From Humisphaera borealis (GTDB lineage: Bacteria > Planctomycetota > Phycisphaerae > Tepidisphaerales > Tepidisphaeraceae): a stretch of 64,000 nt of DNA. The first letter of the stretch is position 1. Each line of letters starts with the position of its first letter. A model generated the notes under the pieces. That model made no database searches. It was not told the origin of the DNA and worked only from the letters and a program-made list of their open reading frames with translations. Shown piece after piece: positions 28,009 to 36,790 of the stretch. Location of the stretch: contig NZ_CP063458.1 in the NCBI RefSeq assembly GCF_015169395.1, positions 3,844,001-3,908,000 on the forward strand. Direction: 5' to 3'. The position numbers and the translations under genes are program-made.

Positions 28009-29064
28009 CTACTTCGCGGAACTCAGCAACTCCCGCTTCAGCTTGATCAGCTTCAGCAACGCCACCTGTGGCTCGGCGAACTTCGATGTGCCTTCTTCCA
28101 TCAGCTTGGCTTCCATTTTGGCGATGTTCACCTTCGCATCGATCTCGTCCTGAATCTCCTGCGAAGGAAGCTTATCGACCTGACGGGTGAACAGCTTGTT
28201 CATCTGGCGGATCGCGTCGTTCGTCGCCGGCGGGTTGGTCTGAATGTCACTCCCGGCCAGCGCGGCGACGTACTTGTCTTTCGGATCTTCGGGCTTCTTG
28301 GTGCCAGTGCTGGCGAAGATGATCTCCTGCTGAAGCGGGAGCTTCTTGTCCGCCCAGAATGCCTGGTTCAGCGCCCAGAGCCGTTTGACGTTCAGGATGC
28401 CGACCTGTCCCTGTGCAGCGGGGGAGAGCTCGGGGACGTACTTCTCGGTGTAGACGTCCACACGGCTGACGAAAATGCTGTACACGCTCTTGAACTTGCT
28501 CAGCCCCTCTTTGCGACGTTGAGCGCCGCGCCAGACGTTGTCGCGGGCGATCTTGTACTGCCGCTCGGAGAAAATCAGCGTGACGTTGAGTGTGATTCCC
28601 GCCGCCGCAAGCTCTTCGAGGCAACCGAGACCGGCTTCCGTCGCCGGAACCTTGATCATGCGATTCTCATGCCCCGCCGCCCACTTCTTGCCGAGCTCGA
28701 TGTAACGTCGAATTGCTTCGGCGGTCGGAACGGGGTTGTTGACATCTTCCAGCAGCGGATCGAGTTCGAAGCTCACGTAGCCGTTGTTGCCGTTGGTCTG
28801 CTGATAGACGGGATAGAAGACCTCCTGGGCATCGTGGACGAGATGGTCGGTCATCTCCCAGGCAATGTCGGTATCCGATTTGCCTTCGTCGATCAGCTCC
28901 TGAATCTCTTCATCCCAGCGACCTGTCTTGAGCAGATCAGAGACGATGATCGGATTGGAGGTCGCTCCGGTGGCACCCCAGCCTCGGTTTTCGGCCACGA
29001 GTGTGGGGTCAATGGAATCGAGCCACAGCTTTGTACCGGACGCGATCAGCGCTTTGATGGACAT
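28009..29064 (-). CDS. tal: transaldolase
   Basis: 351 residues. It transfers a dihydroxyacetone unit between sugar phosphates in the non-oxidative pentose phosphate pathway. LWLDSIDP and [13 protein letters not shown] form the N-terminal signature, and RMIKVPAT carries the Schiff-base Lys. It is longer than the 220-residue TalC type and resembles the longer bacterial transaldolases fused in some species to glucose-6-phosphate isomerase, but no isomerase part is present. ATG 29064 is preferred over upstream in-frame codons because AAGGAAG lies 9 nt before it. Confidence 0.92.
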   Translation of the reverse strand: MSIKALIASGTKLWLDSIDPTLVAENRGWGATGATSNPIIVSDLLKTGRWDEEIQELIDEGKSDTDIAWEMTDHLVHDAQEVFYPVYQQTNGNNGYVSFELDPLLEDVNNPVPTAEAIRRYIELGKKWAAGHENRMIKVPATEAGLGCLEELAAAGITLNVTLIFSERQYKIARDNVWRGAQRRKEGLSKFKSVYSIFVSRVDVYTEKYVPELSPAAQGQVGILNVKRLWALNQAFWADKKLPLQQEIIFASTGTKKPEDPKDKYVAALAGSDIQTNPPATNDAIRQMNKLFTRQVDKLPSQEIQDEIDAKVNIAKMEAKLMEEGTSKFAEPQVALLKLIKLKRELLSSAK

Positions 29065-29254
29065 AGGGAAACTTCCTTTCAGCTTGGTTGCACGGGATTG
29101 TAGTGCGGCTCGGGGGATAGTGAACCCGTCCGACGACAACAAAAAGTGCAGGAAGCGCGATATCTTGCAGAAGCAGGCCAATCGGCGACGATACGTCGGA
29201 CGGCCTGACGGGTGATTTCCGCGGCCGGCGATCGAGTCGCGTAAGGGCTATTTG

Positions 29255-29620
29255 ATGTTTCCTCAGCGCAAAGCACGCATCGCTCGTCATGCGGCATACG
29301 CGATGACCGCGACCATCGCACTTCTGACGACCGGCTGCGGGCCCGGCTCCGGTCCGACCGTCTCGCTGACCAGCGACGACCCGGCCGGTCGAATCCCGGC
29401 GATCAAGGGGGCCGCTCAGCGGAAGGATCAAGCGTCGGTTCCCAAGCTGGTGGAATTGCTTTCCAGCGACGACCCGGCCGAGCGGTTCTACGCGATCGAG
29501 GCCCTGCGGCGCATCACGGGTAAAACGATGGGCTACAATTACTATGGCTCGGAACAGGAGCGCGCCCAGGCGATCGATCGATGGAAAGCCTCGATCGCAC
29601 CGACGACCCAACCCAGGTAG
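29255..29620 (+). CDS. small HEAT-like lipoprotein
   Basis: 121 residues. A basic N-terminus and hydrophobic stretch end in the lipobox LTTGC (about 25-29), so it should be lipid-anchored after cleavage at Cys. The mature part holds one or two HEAT-type repeats ('SVPKLVELLSSDDPAERFYAIEALRRITG') with a short Thr-Gln-Pro tail. It lies 37 nt before the RsbW-like gene and may be the first gene of the RsbW-STAS-Mla unit. Its function is unknown. Confidence 0.75.
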   Translation: MFPQRKARIARHAAYAMTATIALLTTGCGPGSGPTVSLTSDDPAGRIPAIKGAAQRKDQASVPKLVELLSSDDPAERFYAIEALRRITGKTMGYNYYGSEQERAQAIDRWKASIAPTTQPR

Positions 29621-29656
29621 GTTGGCGCGCATGCAACGTTAGTGCCGGAGGAGTCG

Positions 29657-30157
29657 ATGGGCAGTCGACAAGTTCAAGATCCGAAGCCGGCAGTGCCGCC
29701 GGACCAGCTTCATTTGCGTGTCAGCAGTGACACCGCTAACCTCGCCGAGGTCCGCCGTGCCGTCGAGTCGTACGCCGGTGCCGCCGGCTTCGACGAAGCG
29801 GCCGTCGCGGAAATCGGGTTGGTTGTCAATGAGGCGATGGCGAACGTCATCCGGCACGCCTACGGTAATCAGACGGGTCGTCCGATCGAACTGGAAGCCG
29901 AGCCCGTTAGTGAGCCCCATCACGGGATTGTCCTTCGACTGCGGATGCGGGATTGGGGCAACGGTATCAGCCCGGAGGATGTCCCTGTTCGCGGTTATGT
30001 CCCGGGCGAGCCGGGCGGCCTCGGGCTGGTTTGCCTGAAGCAGATGATGGACAGCGTCGAATACAGCCCCCAGCCCGATGGAATGCTACTGACCATGACC
30101 AAGCGACGAGCAAAAGGTGAGTCGGCAAAGAGTGAGTCGATGCCGTCAGGCGAGTAG
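29657..30157 (+). CDS. RsbW-like anti-sigma factor / serine kinase
   Basis: 166 residues with a GHKL ATPase fold. LVVNEAMANVIRHAYGN is the N-box, RDWGNGI the G1 box and PGGLGLVCLKQMMD the G2 box. In the RsbW/SpoIIAB family these proteins bind sigma factors and phosphorylate a STAS antagonist; the STAS gene follows 70 nt downstream. GGAGGAGTCG before ATG 29657 supports this start over an upstream GTG. No sigma factor gene adjoins it, so its target is elsewhere or it acts on the Mla system. Confidence 0.9.
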   Translation: MGSRQVQDPKPAVPPDQLHLRVSSDTANLAEVRRAVESYAGAAGFDEAAVAEIGLVVNEAMANVIRHAYGNQTGRPIELEAEPVSEPHHGIVLRLRMRDWGNGISPEDVPVRGYVPGEPGGLGLVCLKQMMDSVEYSPQPDGMLLTMTKRRAKGESAKSESMPSGE

Positions 30158-30229
30158 AATCGGCTTGGGAACGCAGACGATGCAACAAGATGGGGGTTGG
30201 TCGACGAACGGCCCCGCACGGAGATTCGA

Positions 30230-30589
30230 ATGAGTGAGTTGCGTACCAGCACTGAAATGGTCCCGTCCGCACGCGTGGAGGGCGATGCGCTGGTGCTTAG
30301 CGTTCGCGGCGAGATCGATCTTCACAACAGCCCCGAACTCCGCACCGAAGTCCTTGATCTGCTCAACAAGCAGTCCCCCAAGCGACTGATTCTGAATCTC
30401 GGACAGGTCCCCTACATGGACAGCAGCGCGATCGCCGTCCTGGTCGAATCGTTGCAGAAGGTTCGCAAGTCCGGCGGGCGCGTGCTTCTCACCGACCTGC
30501 AGCCCCGCGTCAAAAGCCTTCTGGAAATCGCGAGACTGGGCAGCATCTTTGTCATTTGTAAGGACGAGGCCGAAGCGTTGACGAAGTAG
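30230..30589 (+). CDS. STAS-domain protein (anti-sigma antagonist or MlaB-like)
   Basis: 119 residues forming one STAS domain: 'VLSVRGEIDLHNSPELR' strands, and YMDSSAIAVL with the Ser normally phosphorylated by RsbW-type kinases (about 59-68). Two readings are possible. As RsbV/SpoIIAA it would pair with the kinase just upstream. As MlaB it would bind the MlaF ATPase encoded downstream, since E. coli MlaB is also a STAS protein. It lies 24 nt from mlaE, so both may hold. Confidence 0.88.
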   Translation: MSELRTSTEMVPSARVEGDALVLSVRGEIDLHNSPELRTEVLDLLNKQSPKRLILNLGQVPYMDSSAIAVLVESLQKVRKSGGRVLLTDLQPRVKSLLEIARLGSIFVICKDEAEALTK

Positions 30590-30613
30590 AGGGGTAACGA
30601 CCAGGGCTGACGG

Positions 30614-31510
30614 ATGAAGGATGAAACCATAATCGAAGCCCGAAGGGTTCAGGCAGACGAGGCCCGCGGGGCCGCATCACCCCCTTCTTCCGTCGGAACG
30701 CACCCCCTGCTTCGTCCAGTCGTCGCCGTCGGCTCGGCCGCGGTCGGCATGCTAGAGTTCATCGGTCAGGTGGGGTTCCTGTTCGGCGATGCGATGCGTT
30801 CGGCCCCCCGTGGTCTGGTGTCCGGTCGCGGGCGTCGCCTGGGCTGGCAGAACCTCTGGGCCCAGATGGTTCGCGTCGGCGTCAAGGCGGTACCGATCGT
30901 CATGCTGGTGCTCTTCTGCATCGGCGCTATTCTCGCCCTTCAGATGGCCCCGGTCCTTAAAGGCTACGGCGCCGTCGACCGAACCGCCGATATCATTTCA
31001 ATCGCCGTCTTTCGCGAGCTCGGACCGCTCGTCGCCGCCGTGGTGCTGACGGGTTTCGCCGGTGCCAGCATCGCCGCCGAGCTGGGCAGCATGGTCGTTT
31101 CGGAGGAAATCGAAGCACTCGAAGCCCAGGCGATCAGCCCGGTCCGTTTCCTGGTGCTGCCCCGCGTCATCGGCACCACCATCATGATGGTCTGCGTCGC
31201 TGTCGTCGCCGATCTGACCGGCGTGCTCGGCGGAATGGTCGTCGGGCAGGCGTTCCTCGGCATCGAACCTCGCAAATACATCACGTACACCTTCGAAGCT
31301 ATCAAGATACGAGACTTCGTGACCGGCCTGGTGAAGGCAGGTGTGTTCGGAATGCTGATCAGCAGCCTGGCGTGTCACCTGGGGCTTAGCGTGACCGGCG
31401 GCGCACAAGGCGTCGGTGCCGCCACGACTCGAACCGTCGTCCTGACCATTGTCGCGCTGATCATCGTCGACCTGATGTTCACCGCCGTCTTCTACGCCAT
31501 CGGATGGTGA
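30614..31510 (+). CDS. mlaE: MlaE-family phospholipid ABC permease
   Basis: 298 residues with five or six membrane helices. A cytoplasmic N-terminal helix precedes the MlaE core: FRELGPLVAAVVLTGFAGASIAAELGSM with the conserved EL.sM.vseEiEAl motif (about 133-167). It lies in the inner membrane and, with MlaF and MlaD, moves phospholipid between inner and outer membrane. It is preceded by the STAS gene and followed by mlaF after a palindromic gap of 100 nt. Confidence 0.92.
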   Translation: MKDETIIEARRVQADEARGAASPPSSVGTHPLLRPVVAVGSAAVGMLEFIGQVGFLFGDAMRSAPRGLVSGRGRRLGWQNLWAQMVRVGVKAVPIVMLVLFCIGAILALQMAPVLKGYGAVDRTADIISIAVFRELGPLVAAVVLTGFAGASIAAELGSMVVSEEIEALEAQAISPVRFLVLPRVIGTTIMMVCVAVVADLTGVLGGMVVGQAFLGIEPRKYITYTFEAIKIRDFVTGLVKAGVFGMLISSLACHLGLSVTGGAQGVGAATTRTVVLTIVALIIVDLMFTAVFYAIGW

Positions 31511-31605
31511 GAAGAGAGTGCTGAGTTGAACGTGCCGAGCGCTGAGTGACAGACTCAACCCCGGCTGTCCTCGACTCAGCACTCAGTACTTTCGACGCAG
31601 CACTT
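31511..31605. repeat. AGTGCTGAGT-type imperfect palindrome between mlaE and mlaF
   Basis: Left arm from about 31514 (GAGTGCTGAGTTGAA...) is an imperfect reverse complement of the right arm (TCGACTCAGCACTCAGTACT..., about 31570-31604). The same sequence type recurs between the two metal permease genes at 57.5 kb. Confidence 0.65.
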
Positions 31606-31609
31606 TAAG

Positions 31610-32431
31610 ATGTCAGACACCGCCATCCATGTCGCCTCGGTCACCAAACGCTTCAGCGGCCGGGTGATCCTCGACCGGATCGATCTGAAGGTCGAGCGTG
31701 GCGAAACGCTGGTCATTCTTGGCGGCTCGGGGTCGGGCAAGTCCACGCTGCTGCGTCTGATGATGGGAAACATCCGGCCCGACGAAGGAGACATCCTCGT
31801 CCATCCCCCCGGCCAGGAGCCGCCCAAGAGCCTGCGATCGCTGACCCCTGTCGAACTGGACGACTACCGTAAATCGATCGGCGTGCTTTTCCAGAGCGGG
31901 GCGTTGTTCAACTCGATGACCGTTGCCGACAACGTCGCCCTGCCGCTTCGAGAGCACACCGACCTGCCCGACGAGACCATCGAGATCATGGTCAAGATCA
32001 AGCTCGAGCTTGTCGGCCTGCGCGAGCACGCCGACAAAATGCCCGCAATGCTGTCCGGCGGCATGAAGAAGCGCGCCGGACTGGCCCGGGCGTTGTCGCT
32101 CGACCCTCGGGCGCTGTTCTATGACGAGCCATCCGCCGGACTCGATCCTGTGACCAGCGCCGAGATCGACCAGCTCATTATCGATCTGAACAAGCAGCTC
32201 GGGGTGACCAGTGTCGTCGTGACACACGAGATGGATTCGGCGTTCCGCATCGCCGACCGGATGGTGCTGCTCGACCGCGGCAAGTTCATCGTTTCCGGCA
32301 CGCCCGACGAGATGCGCAACAGTACGGACCCCCTGGTCAGGCAATTCGTGCACGGCCTGACCGAAGGCCCCCTGACCGACCGCCGCCGCGGCGGAGCCTA
32401 TGAGGTCGATCTGCTGGGAAGCGATATTTGA
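31610..32431 (+). CDS. mlaF: MlaF-family ABC ATPase
   Basis: 273 residues. Walker A GGSGSGKST, Q-loop FQSGALFNSMTV, signature LSGGMKKRAG and Walker B ALFYDEPSAGLDP are all intact. The KKR within the signature and the 'GALFNSM' Q-loop are typical of MlaF rather than other ABC ATPases. It powers the MlaFEDB lipid transporter at the inner membrane. Confidence 0.94.
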   Translation: MSDTAIHVASVTKRFSGRVILDRIDLKVERGETLVILGGSGSGKSTLLRLMMGNIRPDEGDILVHPPGQEPPKSLRSLTPVELDDYRKSIGVLFQSGALFNSMTVADNVALPLREHTDLPDETIEIMVKIKLELVGLREHADKMPAMLSGGMKKRAGLARALSLDPRALFYDEPSAGLDPVTSAEIDQLIIDLNKQLGVTSVVVTHEMDSAFRIADRMVLLDRGKFIVSGTPDEMRNSTDPLVRQFVHGLTEGPLTDRRRGGAYEVDLLGSDI

Positions 32432-32533
32432 GGAAGGAGCCCGGACCTGGAAGTCAGATGTCGAAACGCAGACGGCCAGTGATGGTCTTTGGCTTTTGAC
32501 GACTGGCTTCTCGCTCCTGACTCCTCAACACCT

Positions 32534-33736
32534 ATGAATAAAGAACGTAACGCCCTTCGCGCAGGCCTGTTCATCGTGGTGTCAACGGTGCTGATCGCCG
32601 TCGTGATCGTTTCGATCAAGGGTGCCGGCCGATTCACCGAAGGCAGGTCCACGCGCACTGTATCGTTCAAGCTCTCCGACGACCTCGGTGGACTTCGCAT
32701 CGGCGACGACGTTCGGGTGGGCGGCTGGAAGGTCGGCTCGGTCCAGACCATCGAAGCAGTGGGGCTGGAGGGTGCCGACCCGCGACTGCAGGTCACATTC
32801 ACCGTCCCGGCCCGCTTCAAGCTGAAAGAAGCCGCCCGAATCGGCATTCAGACCACGCTCACCGGGGCTACCGCGCTGAACATCGACCACCTGGGTGCCG
32901 GTAAGGAATACGCCGAGTCCGACATGATTCCCGGCCGACCGGACCCCAAGTCGGCACTGTTTGCGAGCCTGGGAGAGGCCGGCCCGGACCTCGCCGCGAC
33001 GATGAAAGACGCCCGTCTCGCCGCCGCCGACATCCGCGGCATGACCATCCCCAAGGCTAACGCCGCCCTGGACAGCTTTAAAGGCACAGGCGATTCGGCG
33101 ACCGCGCTCGTGACCGATGTGAAGGGGCAGATCCCGCCGATCGTCGAGAAGTACAACGGCGTTACCGACAAAACCGGCGCGATGATGCAGAGCATCACCG
33201 ACATGATCGGCCCCAGCTCGACCGATTGGAAAGGCCTGATGGCCAACCTCAACAAGGCGAGCGGTTCGATCAACGAGAAACTGCCGGCGATGCTTGAGAA
33301 GCTCGACACCACGCTCGCCAGCGCACAAACCGCACTCGAAGACGTCAAGAAAACGGTCGCGAATACCACGGAGATGACCGCCTCGCTGAAGCAGATCATC
33401 GGCCGGAACGAGAGCAAGTTGGAAGGCATCATCGTGAGTCTCAAGACCACCGGCGATAACCTCCAGGCCGCCAGCGCCGAGATCCGCCGCAGCCCCTGGC
33501 GGCTGCTCTACAAGCCCGCCGCCAACGAAGTCGCGAACCTGAACGTCTACGACTCTGCGCGCCAGTTCGCCGAAGGTGCCAACGACCTGAACGACGCCGC
33601 AACCGCACTTCGCGACGCCCTGAAGACCGGCGGCGCCAGCCCGCAGGAAATCCAGGGCATGATCGATCGGCTGGAGAAGAGCTTCACCGGCTTCCGCGAG
33701 GTGGAAGGCAAGCTCTGGACAGAAGTGAAGAATTAA
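32534..33736 (+). CDS. mlaD: MlaD-family MCE protein
   Basis: 400 residues: one N-terminal membrane helix (about 9-28), one MCE domain (about 35-118, with 'GLRIGDDVRVGGWKVGSV'), then a long alpha-helical tail with heptad-like 'Ldttlasaqtaledvkktv' stretches. E. coli MlaD is only 183 residues. The longer helical tail resembles mycobacterial and cyanobacterial MCE proteins that may span more of the periplasm. It ends the mlaEFD unit. Confidence 0.92.
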   Translation: MNKERNALRAGLFIVVSTVLIAVVIVSIKGAGRFTEGRSTRTVSFKLSDDLGGLRIGDDVRVGGWKVGSVQTIEAVGLEGADPRLQVTFTVPARFKLKEAARIGIQTTLTGATALNIDHLGAGKEYAESDMIPGRPDPKSALFASLGEAGPDLAATMKDARLAAADIRGMTIPKANAALDSFKGTGDSATALVTDVKGQIPPIVEKYNGVTDKTGAMMQSITDMIGPSSTDWKGLMANLNKASGSINEKLPAMLEKLDTTLASAQTALEDVKKTVANTTEMTASLKQIIGRNESKLEGIIVSLKTTGDNLQAASAEIRRSPWRLLYKPAANEVANLNVYDSARQFAEGANDLNDAATALRDALKTGGASPQEIQGMIDRLEKSFTGFREVEGKLWTEVKN

Positions 33737-33806
33737 GCTCTTGCGCAGAAGTTATGGTTGCGCCACGCCCACGCCGTCCTGTCATGCAAGCGGCTATACT
33801 CGTGAC

Positions 33807-34553
33807 ATGACCACACCCGAGGGCAAAGACGCGTCCAAGCCGTCACCACCCCCAACGCTCTCGTATGCGTCTGCCGGCATGGCGGCAAACGCCGGCGACA
33901 ATCTTGTCACGATCGAGAAGTGCGCCAACGTGCAGGAAGCCGCGATGCGGGTCAATGTGCTGGAGGCGGCTGGCATTCATGCGGTCGCCGTCAACGAAAA
34001 CGTCCAGAGCCTGGGCCTCCAGTTTGCCGCACTCGTCCCCGTCGAAGTGCAGGTCCGCCAGGAGGACGAATCCCGCGCCCGCGAAGTTCTGCGCGTCGCG
34101 ACCTCTGACGACGTCGAGCCGGCCGATGACCAACCCCAGACGCTCCCGGCGACGGAAACAGACGGCGTGCCGATCGAGTTGGCGGAAGTCGCCCGCTTCG
34201 ACAACATCCGCGCGCTTCGGGAAGCAGCACTGTTGCTCGAATCAGCCCGAATTCGCTCGGTCCCGCCCAAGCTCGTCGTGCGTCAAGGCGAAGCGGGTGT
34301 CGGCAAGCGTTTTAAGCTGCTCGTCCCCGCGGACGACGCCGACCGCGCGATGGAGATTCTGGCGGACCTCGACGAAGACACCGACGAAGAAGAACTTCGC
34401 TGCCCGAAATGTGGTTCCTGGAAGATCTACCCCGTGGGTCAACTCGCCGCGACGGTCAAATGGTTTCTGCGAATGGGGGACAAGCCGGTGGAGATGTCGG
34501 ACTGCCTGGAATGCAAGTATCGCGGAGTGAAGGCCGAGTTCGAACGCGCGTGA
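33807..34553 (+). CDS. tandem DUF2007 protein with C-terminal zinc ribbon
   Basis: 248 residues. Two DUF2007-like alpha/beta modules (about 30-100 and 125-195), each with 'a..l..agi...' and a final 'DesrArevL' or 'DADRAMEIL' helix, are followed by CPKCGS and CLECKY forming a zinc ribbon. DUF2007 proteins resemble small signal-transducing or PII-like regulators, but no role is proven. TATACT lies 6 nt before ATG 33807, suggesting a leaderless mRNA. Confidence 0.8.
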   Translation: MTTPEGKDASKPSPPPTLSYASAGMAANAGDNLVTIEKCANVQEAAMRVNVLEAAGIHAVAVNENVQSLGLQFAALVPVEVQVRQEDESRAREVLRVATSDDVEPADDQPQTLPATETDGVPIELAEVARFDNIRALREAALLLESARIRSVPPKLVVRQGEAGVGKRFKLLVPADDADRAMEILADLDEDTDEEELRCPKCGSWKIYPVGQLAATVKWFLRMGDKPVEMSDCLECKYRGVKAEFERA

Positions 34554-34589
34554 TGTAGAGCTCGGCTCCAACCGGTTGCGATCCGTCGC

Positions 34590-34617
34590 TTGCCATCGGC
34601 TGGTCGGCGGCTACAAC
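34590..34617 (+). promoter_or_regulatory. promoter of gpsA with ultra-short leader
   Basis: TTGCCA at 34590-34595, a 16-bp spacer and TACAAC at 34612-34617. The ATG starts 9 nt after the -10 box, so the leader is at most a few bases. Confidence 0.45.
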
Positions 34618-34626
34618 CTCCGACGC

Positions 34627-35637
34627 ATGCCTGAACAAATCACCATTCTCGGCGACGGCGCCATGGCGACCGTCTGCTCGATCCTGCTCAAAAGCGGCGG
34701 GCACGGCGTTACGATGTGGGGCGCGTTCGAAGAATCGATCGAACGCCTCCTCCAGGATCGCGAACAGCGCAAGCTTCTGCCGGGTGTCCGAATCCCCAAA
34801 GAGGTCCGACTGACGGCCAACGACGCCGACGCCTTCGCCGGGGCGACGATGGTTCTCTCGGCGATCCCGACACAGTACATGCGGTCGGCTTGGGCTCGCC
34901 TTAAACCGCATGTGCCTGCTGGTGTGCCGGTCGTGACGGTGGCCAAGGGAATCGAGAACGGCACACTGCTCCGGCCGACGCAGATCATCGCCGATGCCCT
35001 TGGCGGGTGGACGCGCAATCCGCTGGCGGCACTATCCGGCCCGAACATCGCCGCCGAGATTGCCAAGTATCTGCCGGCGACTGCCGTCGCCGGGGCGGAC
35101 GACGAAGCCCTTGCCCGCCGCGTGCAATCGGTCTTCTCGACGCAGTGGTTCCGCGTCTATACCAACGACGACATCACCGGCGTCGAACTGGCGGGCGCGA
35201 CGAAGAACGTCATCGCGATTGCCGCCGGCATCCTGGAAGGCCTCGCCGCCGGCAACAACGCCAAGGCGGCCCTGGTAACGCGCGGGATCGTCGAGATCAC
35301 CCGGCTGGGCGTGGCGATGGGCGCCAAGGCAGCCACCTTCGCAGGCCTGGCCGGGCTGGGAGACCTGATCACCACCTGTTTCAGCCCCGACAGCCGAAAC
35401 CGCACCGTCGGCGAGCGCATCGGCAAAGGTCAGAAGCTCGAGCAAATCCTGGCAACAATGGACAGCGTCGCCGAAGGCGTGCCCACGACCCGCAGCGTGA
35501 TGCAGCTCGCCCGCCGGCACAACGTGGACATGCCGATTACCGAAGGCGTTCACGCCGTACTGTTCGAAGGAAGAGATGCGATCGACGCACTGACGGGGCT
35601 GATGACGCGCGAGCCGAAACCGGAATGGGGAGAGTGA
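34627..35637 (+). CDS. gpsA: glycerol-3-phosphate dehydrogenase [NAD(P)+]
   Basis: 336 residues. It reduces dihydroxyacetone phosphate to sn-glycerol 3-phosphate for phospholipid synthesis. The N-terminal ILGDGAMA replaces the usual GxGxxG(A) loop with a near match. VAKGIE, LSGPNIAAEI, GATKNVIAIAAG (with the catalytic Lys) and GLGDLITTCFSPDSRNR are all present. ATG 34627 fits the family start. It closes a run of plus-strand membrane-lipid genes starting with the Mla set. Confidence 0.95.
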   Translation: MPEQITILGDGAMATVCSILLKSGGHGVTMWGAFEESIERLLQDREQRKLLPGVRIPKEVRLTANDADAFAGATMVLSAIPTQYMRSAWARLKPHVPAGVPVVTVAKGIENGTLLRPTQIIADALGGWTRNPLAALSGPNIAAEIAKYLPATAVAGADDEALARRVQSVFSTQWFRVYTNDDITGVELAGATKNVIAIAAGILEGLAAGNNAKAALVTRGIVEITRLGVAMGAKAATFAGLAGLGDLITTCFSPDSRNRTVGERIGKGQKLEQILATMDSVAEGVPTTRSVMQLARRHNVDMPITEGVHAVLFEGRDAIDALTGLMTREPKPEWGE

Positions 35638-35644
35638 GGATGAA

Positions 35645-35768
35645 ATGACGAATGACGAAATTCGAATGGCGAATGAAGCTCCAATTGCAAATGACCAAGA
35701 TTGGTTTCGGTCATTTGAACATTCGGAGTTCGAGCTTCATTCGCCATTCGAATTTCGTCATTCGTCAT
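35645..35768. repeat. perfect 37-bp inverted repeat after gpsA
   Basis: Arms 35645-35681 and 35732-35768 are perfect reverse complements (ATGACGAATGACGAAATTCG at the left end). A second inner pair, CAAATGACC with GGTCATTTG, lies in the 50-nt loop. It separates convergent gpsA and the transglutaminase gene. A related imperfect copy lies before holB at 41.3 kb. Confidence 0.9.
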
Positions 35769-35793
35769 TGCGCGATCGTGAGTTCCGTCGCGA

Positions 35794-36675
35794 TTACTCC
35801 GCCGCAATCGGCTCCACATCCACCGCCACCGTCAGCGCATGGCCCTGCCCGCCGACGATGACGCCTTTGACGGGGCTGATGTCTTCGTAGTCGCGGGCCC
35901 AGCCGACGGTGATGTGTTCGTACGACGGGATGCAGCCGTTGGTCGGATCGAAGTCGACCCAGCCGTAGTCGGGGAAGAAGACCGACACCCAGGCATGAGA
36001 CGCGTCGGCCCCGACGAGCCGCGGCTTACCCGGAGGCGGATGAGTGACCAGGTAGCCACTCACGTAACGCGCCGCCAATCCGAGCGACCGAATCGAGCCG
36101 ATCATCAGGTGGGCAAAGTCCTGGCAGACCCCATGGCGATGCTTGAGCACATCAAGCACAGGCGTGCCGATGGTCGTCACGGTGGAATCGAACTTGAAGC
36201 CGCTGTGGATCCGTTCGCTGAGTTCTTCGACCGCGTCCCAGGTGGATCGCCCGGGCGTAAAGCTGGTCGCCGCGAACGCCGCCAGGTCTGGGTGCCGCGG
36301 TATATGAGGCGAATCGAAGGTGTACTGGCGTGCGTCCAGAAACGCAGGTTCCAGTCGCCGGCGGATCTGCTGAGCCACCTCTTCCCAAGCCGGCCAGCGG
36401 AACAACTCCGGCGGTTGAAACGGGCGTACGTCCACTTCGCTCTTGCTTTCGATGCGCAGGTGGTCGTGTGGCTCCTGCAAGGTCAGCGATGTGACATGGT
36501 TGCCGTAGAAATCCAGCCGATCCCGCCGAGACGCCGGCTCGGGCGTGATGTTGATGCAGGTCGACAGGCAGGTCTGCCGATCGGTGTCGCGCGGCTGCAA
36601 ATGCACCACGTTATGACAAAGCGGTACCTGCTCGTCGTACGTGTACTCGGTGATGTGGCGGATGCGATGACGCAT
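35794..36675 (-). CDS. transglutaminase-like cysteine protease family protein
   Basis: 293 residues. An N-terminal 'Bact_transglu_N' domain (RHITEYTYDEQVPLCHNVVHLQPR) is followed by a transglutaminase core with the triad Cys in HGVCQDFAHL, His in ADASHAWVSVF and Asp in WVDFDPTNG. This family is usually cytosolic and often sits with alpha-E and circularly permuted ATP-grasp genes, but none is here. ATG 36675 is preferred over codons 44 upstream because the domain begins directly there. Confidence 0.9.
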   Translation of the reverse strand: MRHRIRHITEYTYDEQVPLCHNVVHLQPRDTDRQTCLSTCINITPEPASRRDRLDFYGNHVTSLTLQEPHDHLRIESKSEVDVRPFQPPELFRWPAWEEVAQQIRRRLEPAFLDARQYTFDSPHIPRHPDLAAFAATSFTPGRSTWDAVEELSERIHSGFKFDSTVTTIGTPVLDVLKHRHGVCQDFAHLMIGSIRSLGLAARYVSGYLVTHPPPGKPRLVGADASHAWVSVFFPDYGWVDFDPTNGCIPSYEHITVGWARDYEDISPVKGVIVGGQGHALTVAVDVEPIAAE

Positions 36676-36790
36676 GAATGGCTTGGATTTAGCGATCCCC
36701 ACATCATAGTCGAGACGGACGGCAGACGGTAATTTTGAGCCGACCCGCGTCCATCGATCGCGCCGATCTGTCGGTGTTTCCATCGCCTTT

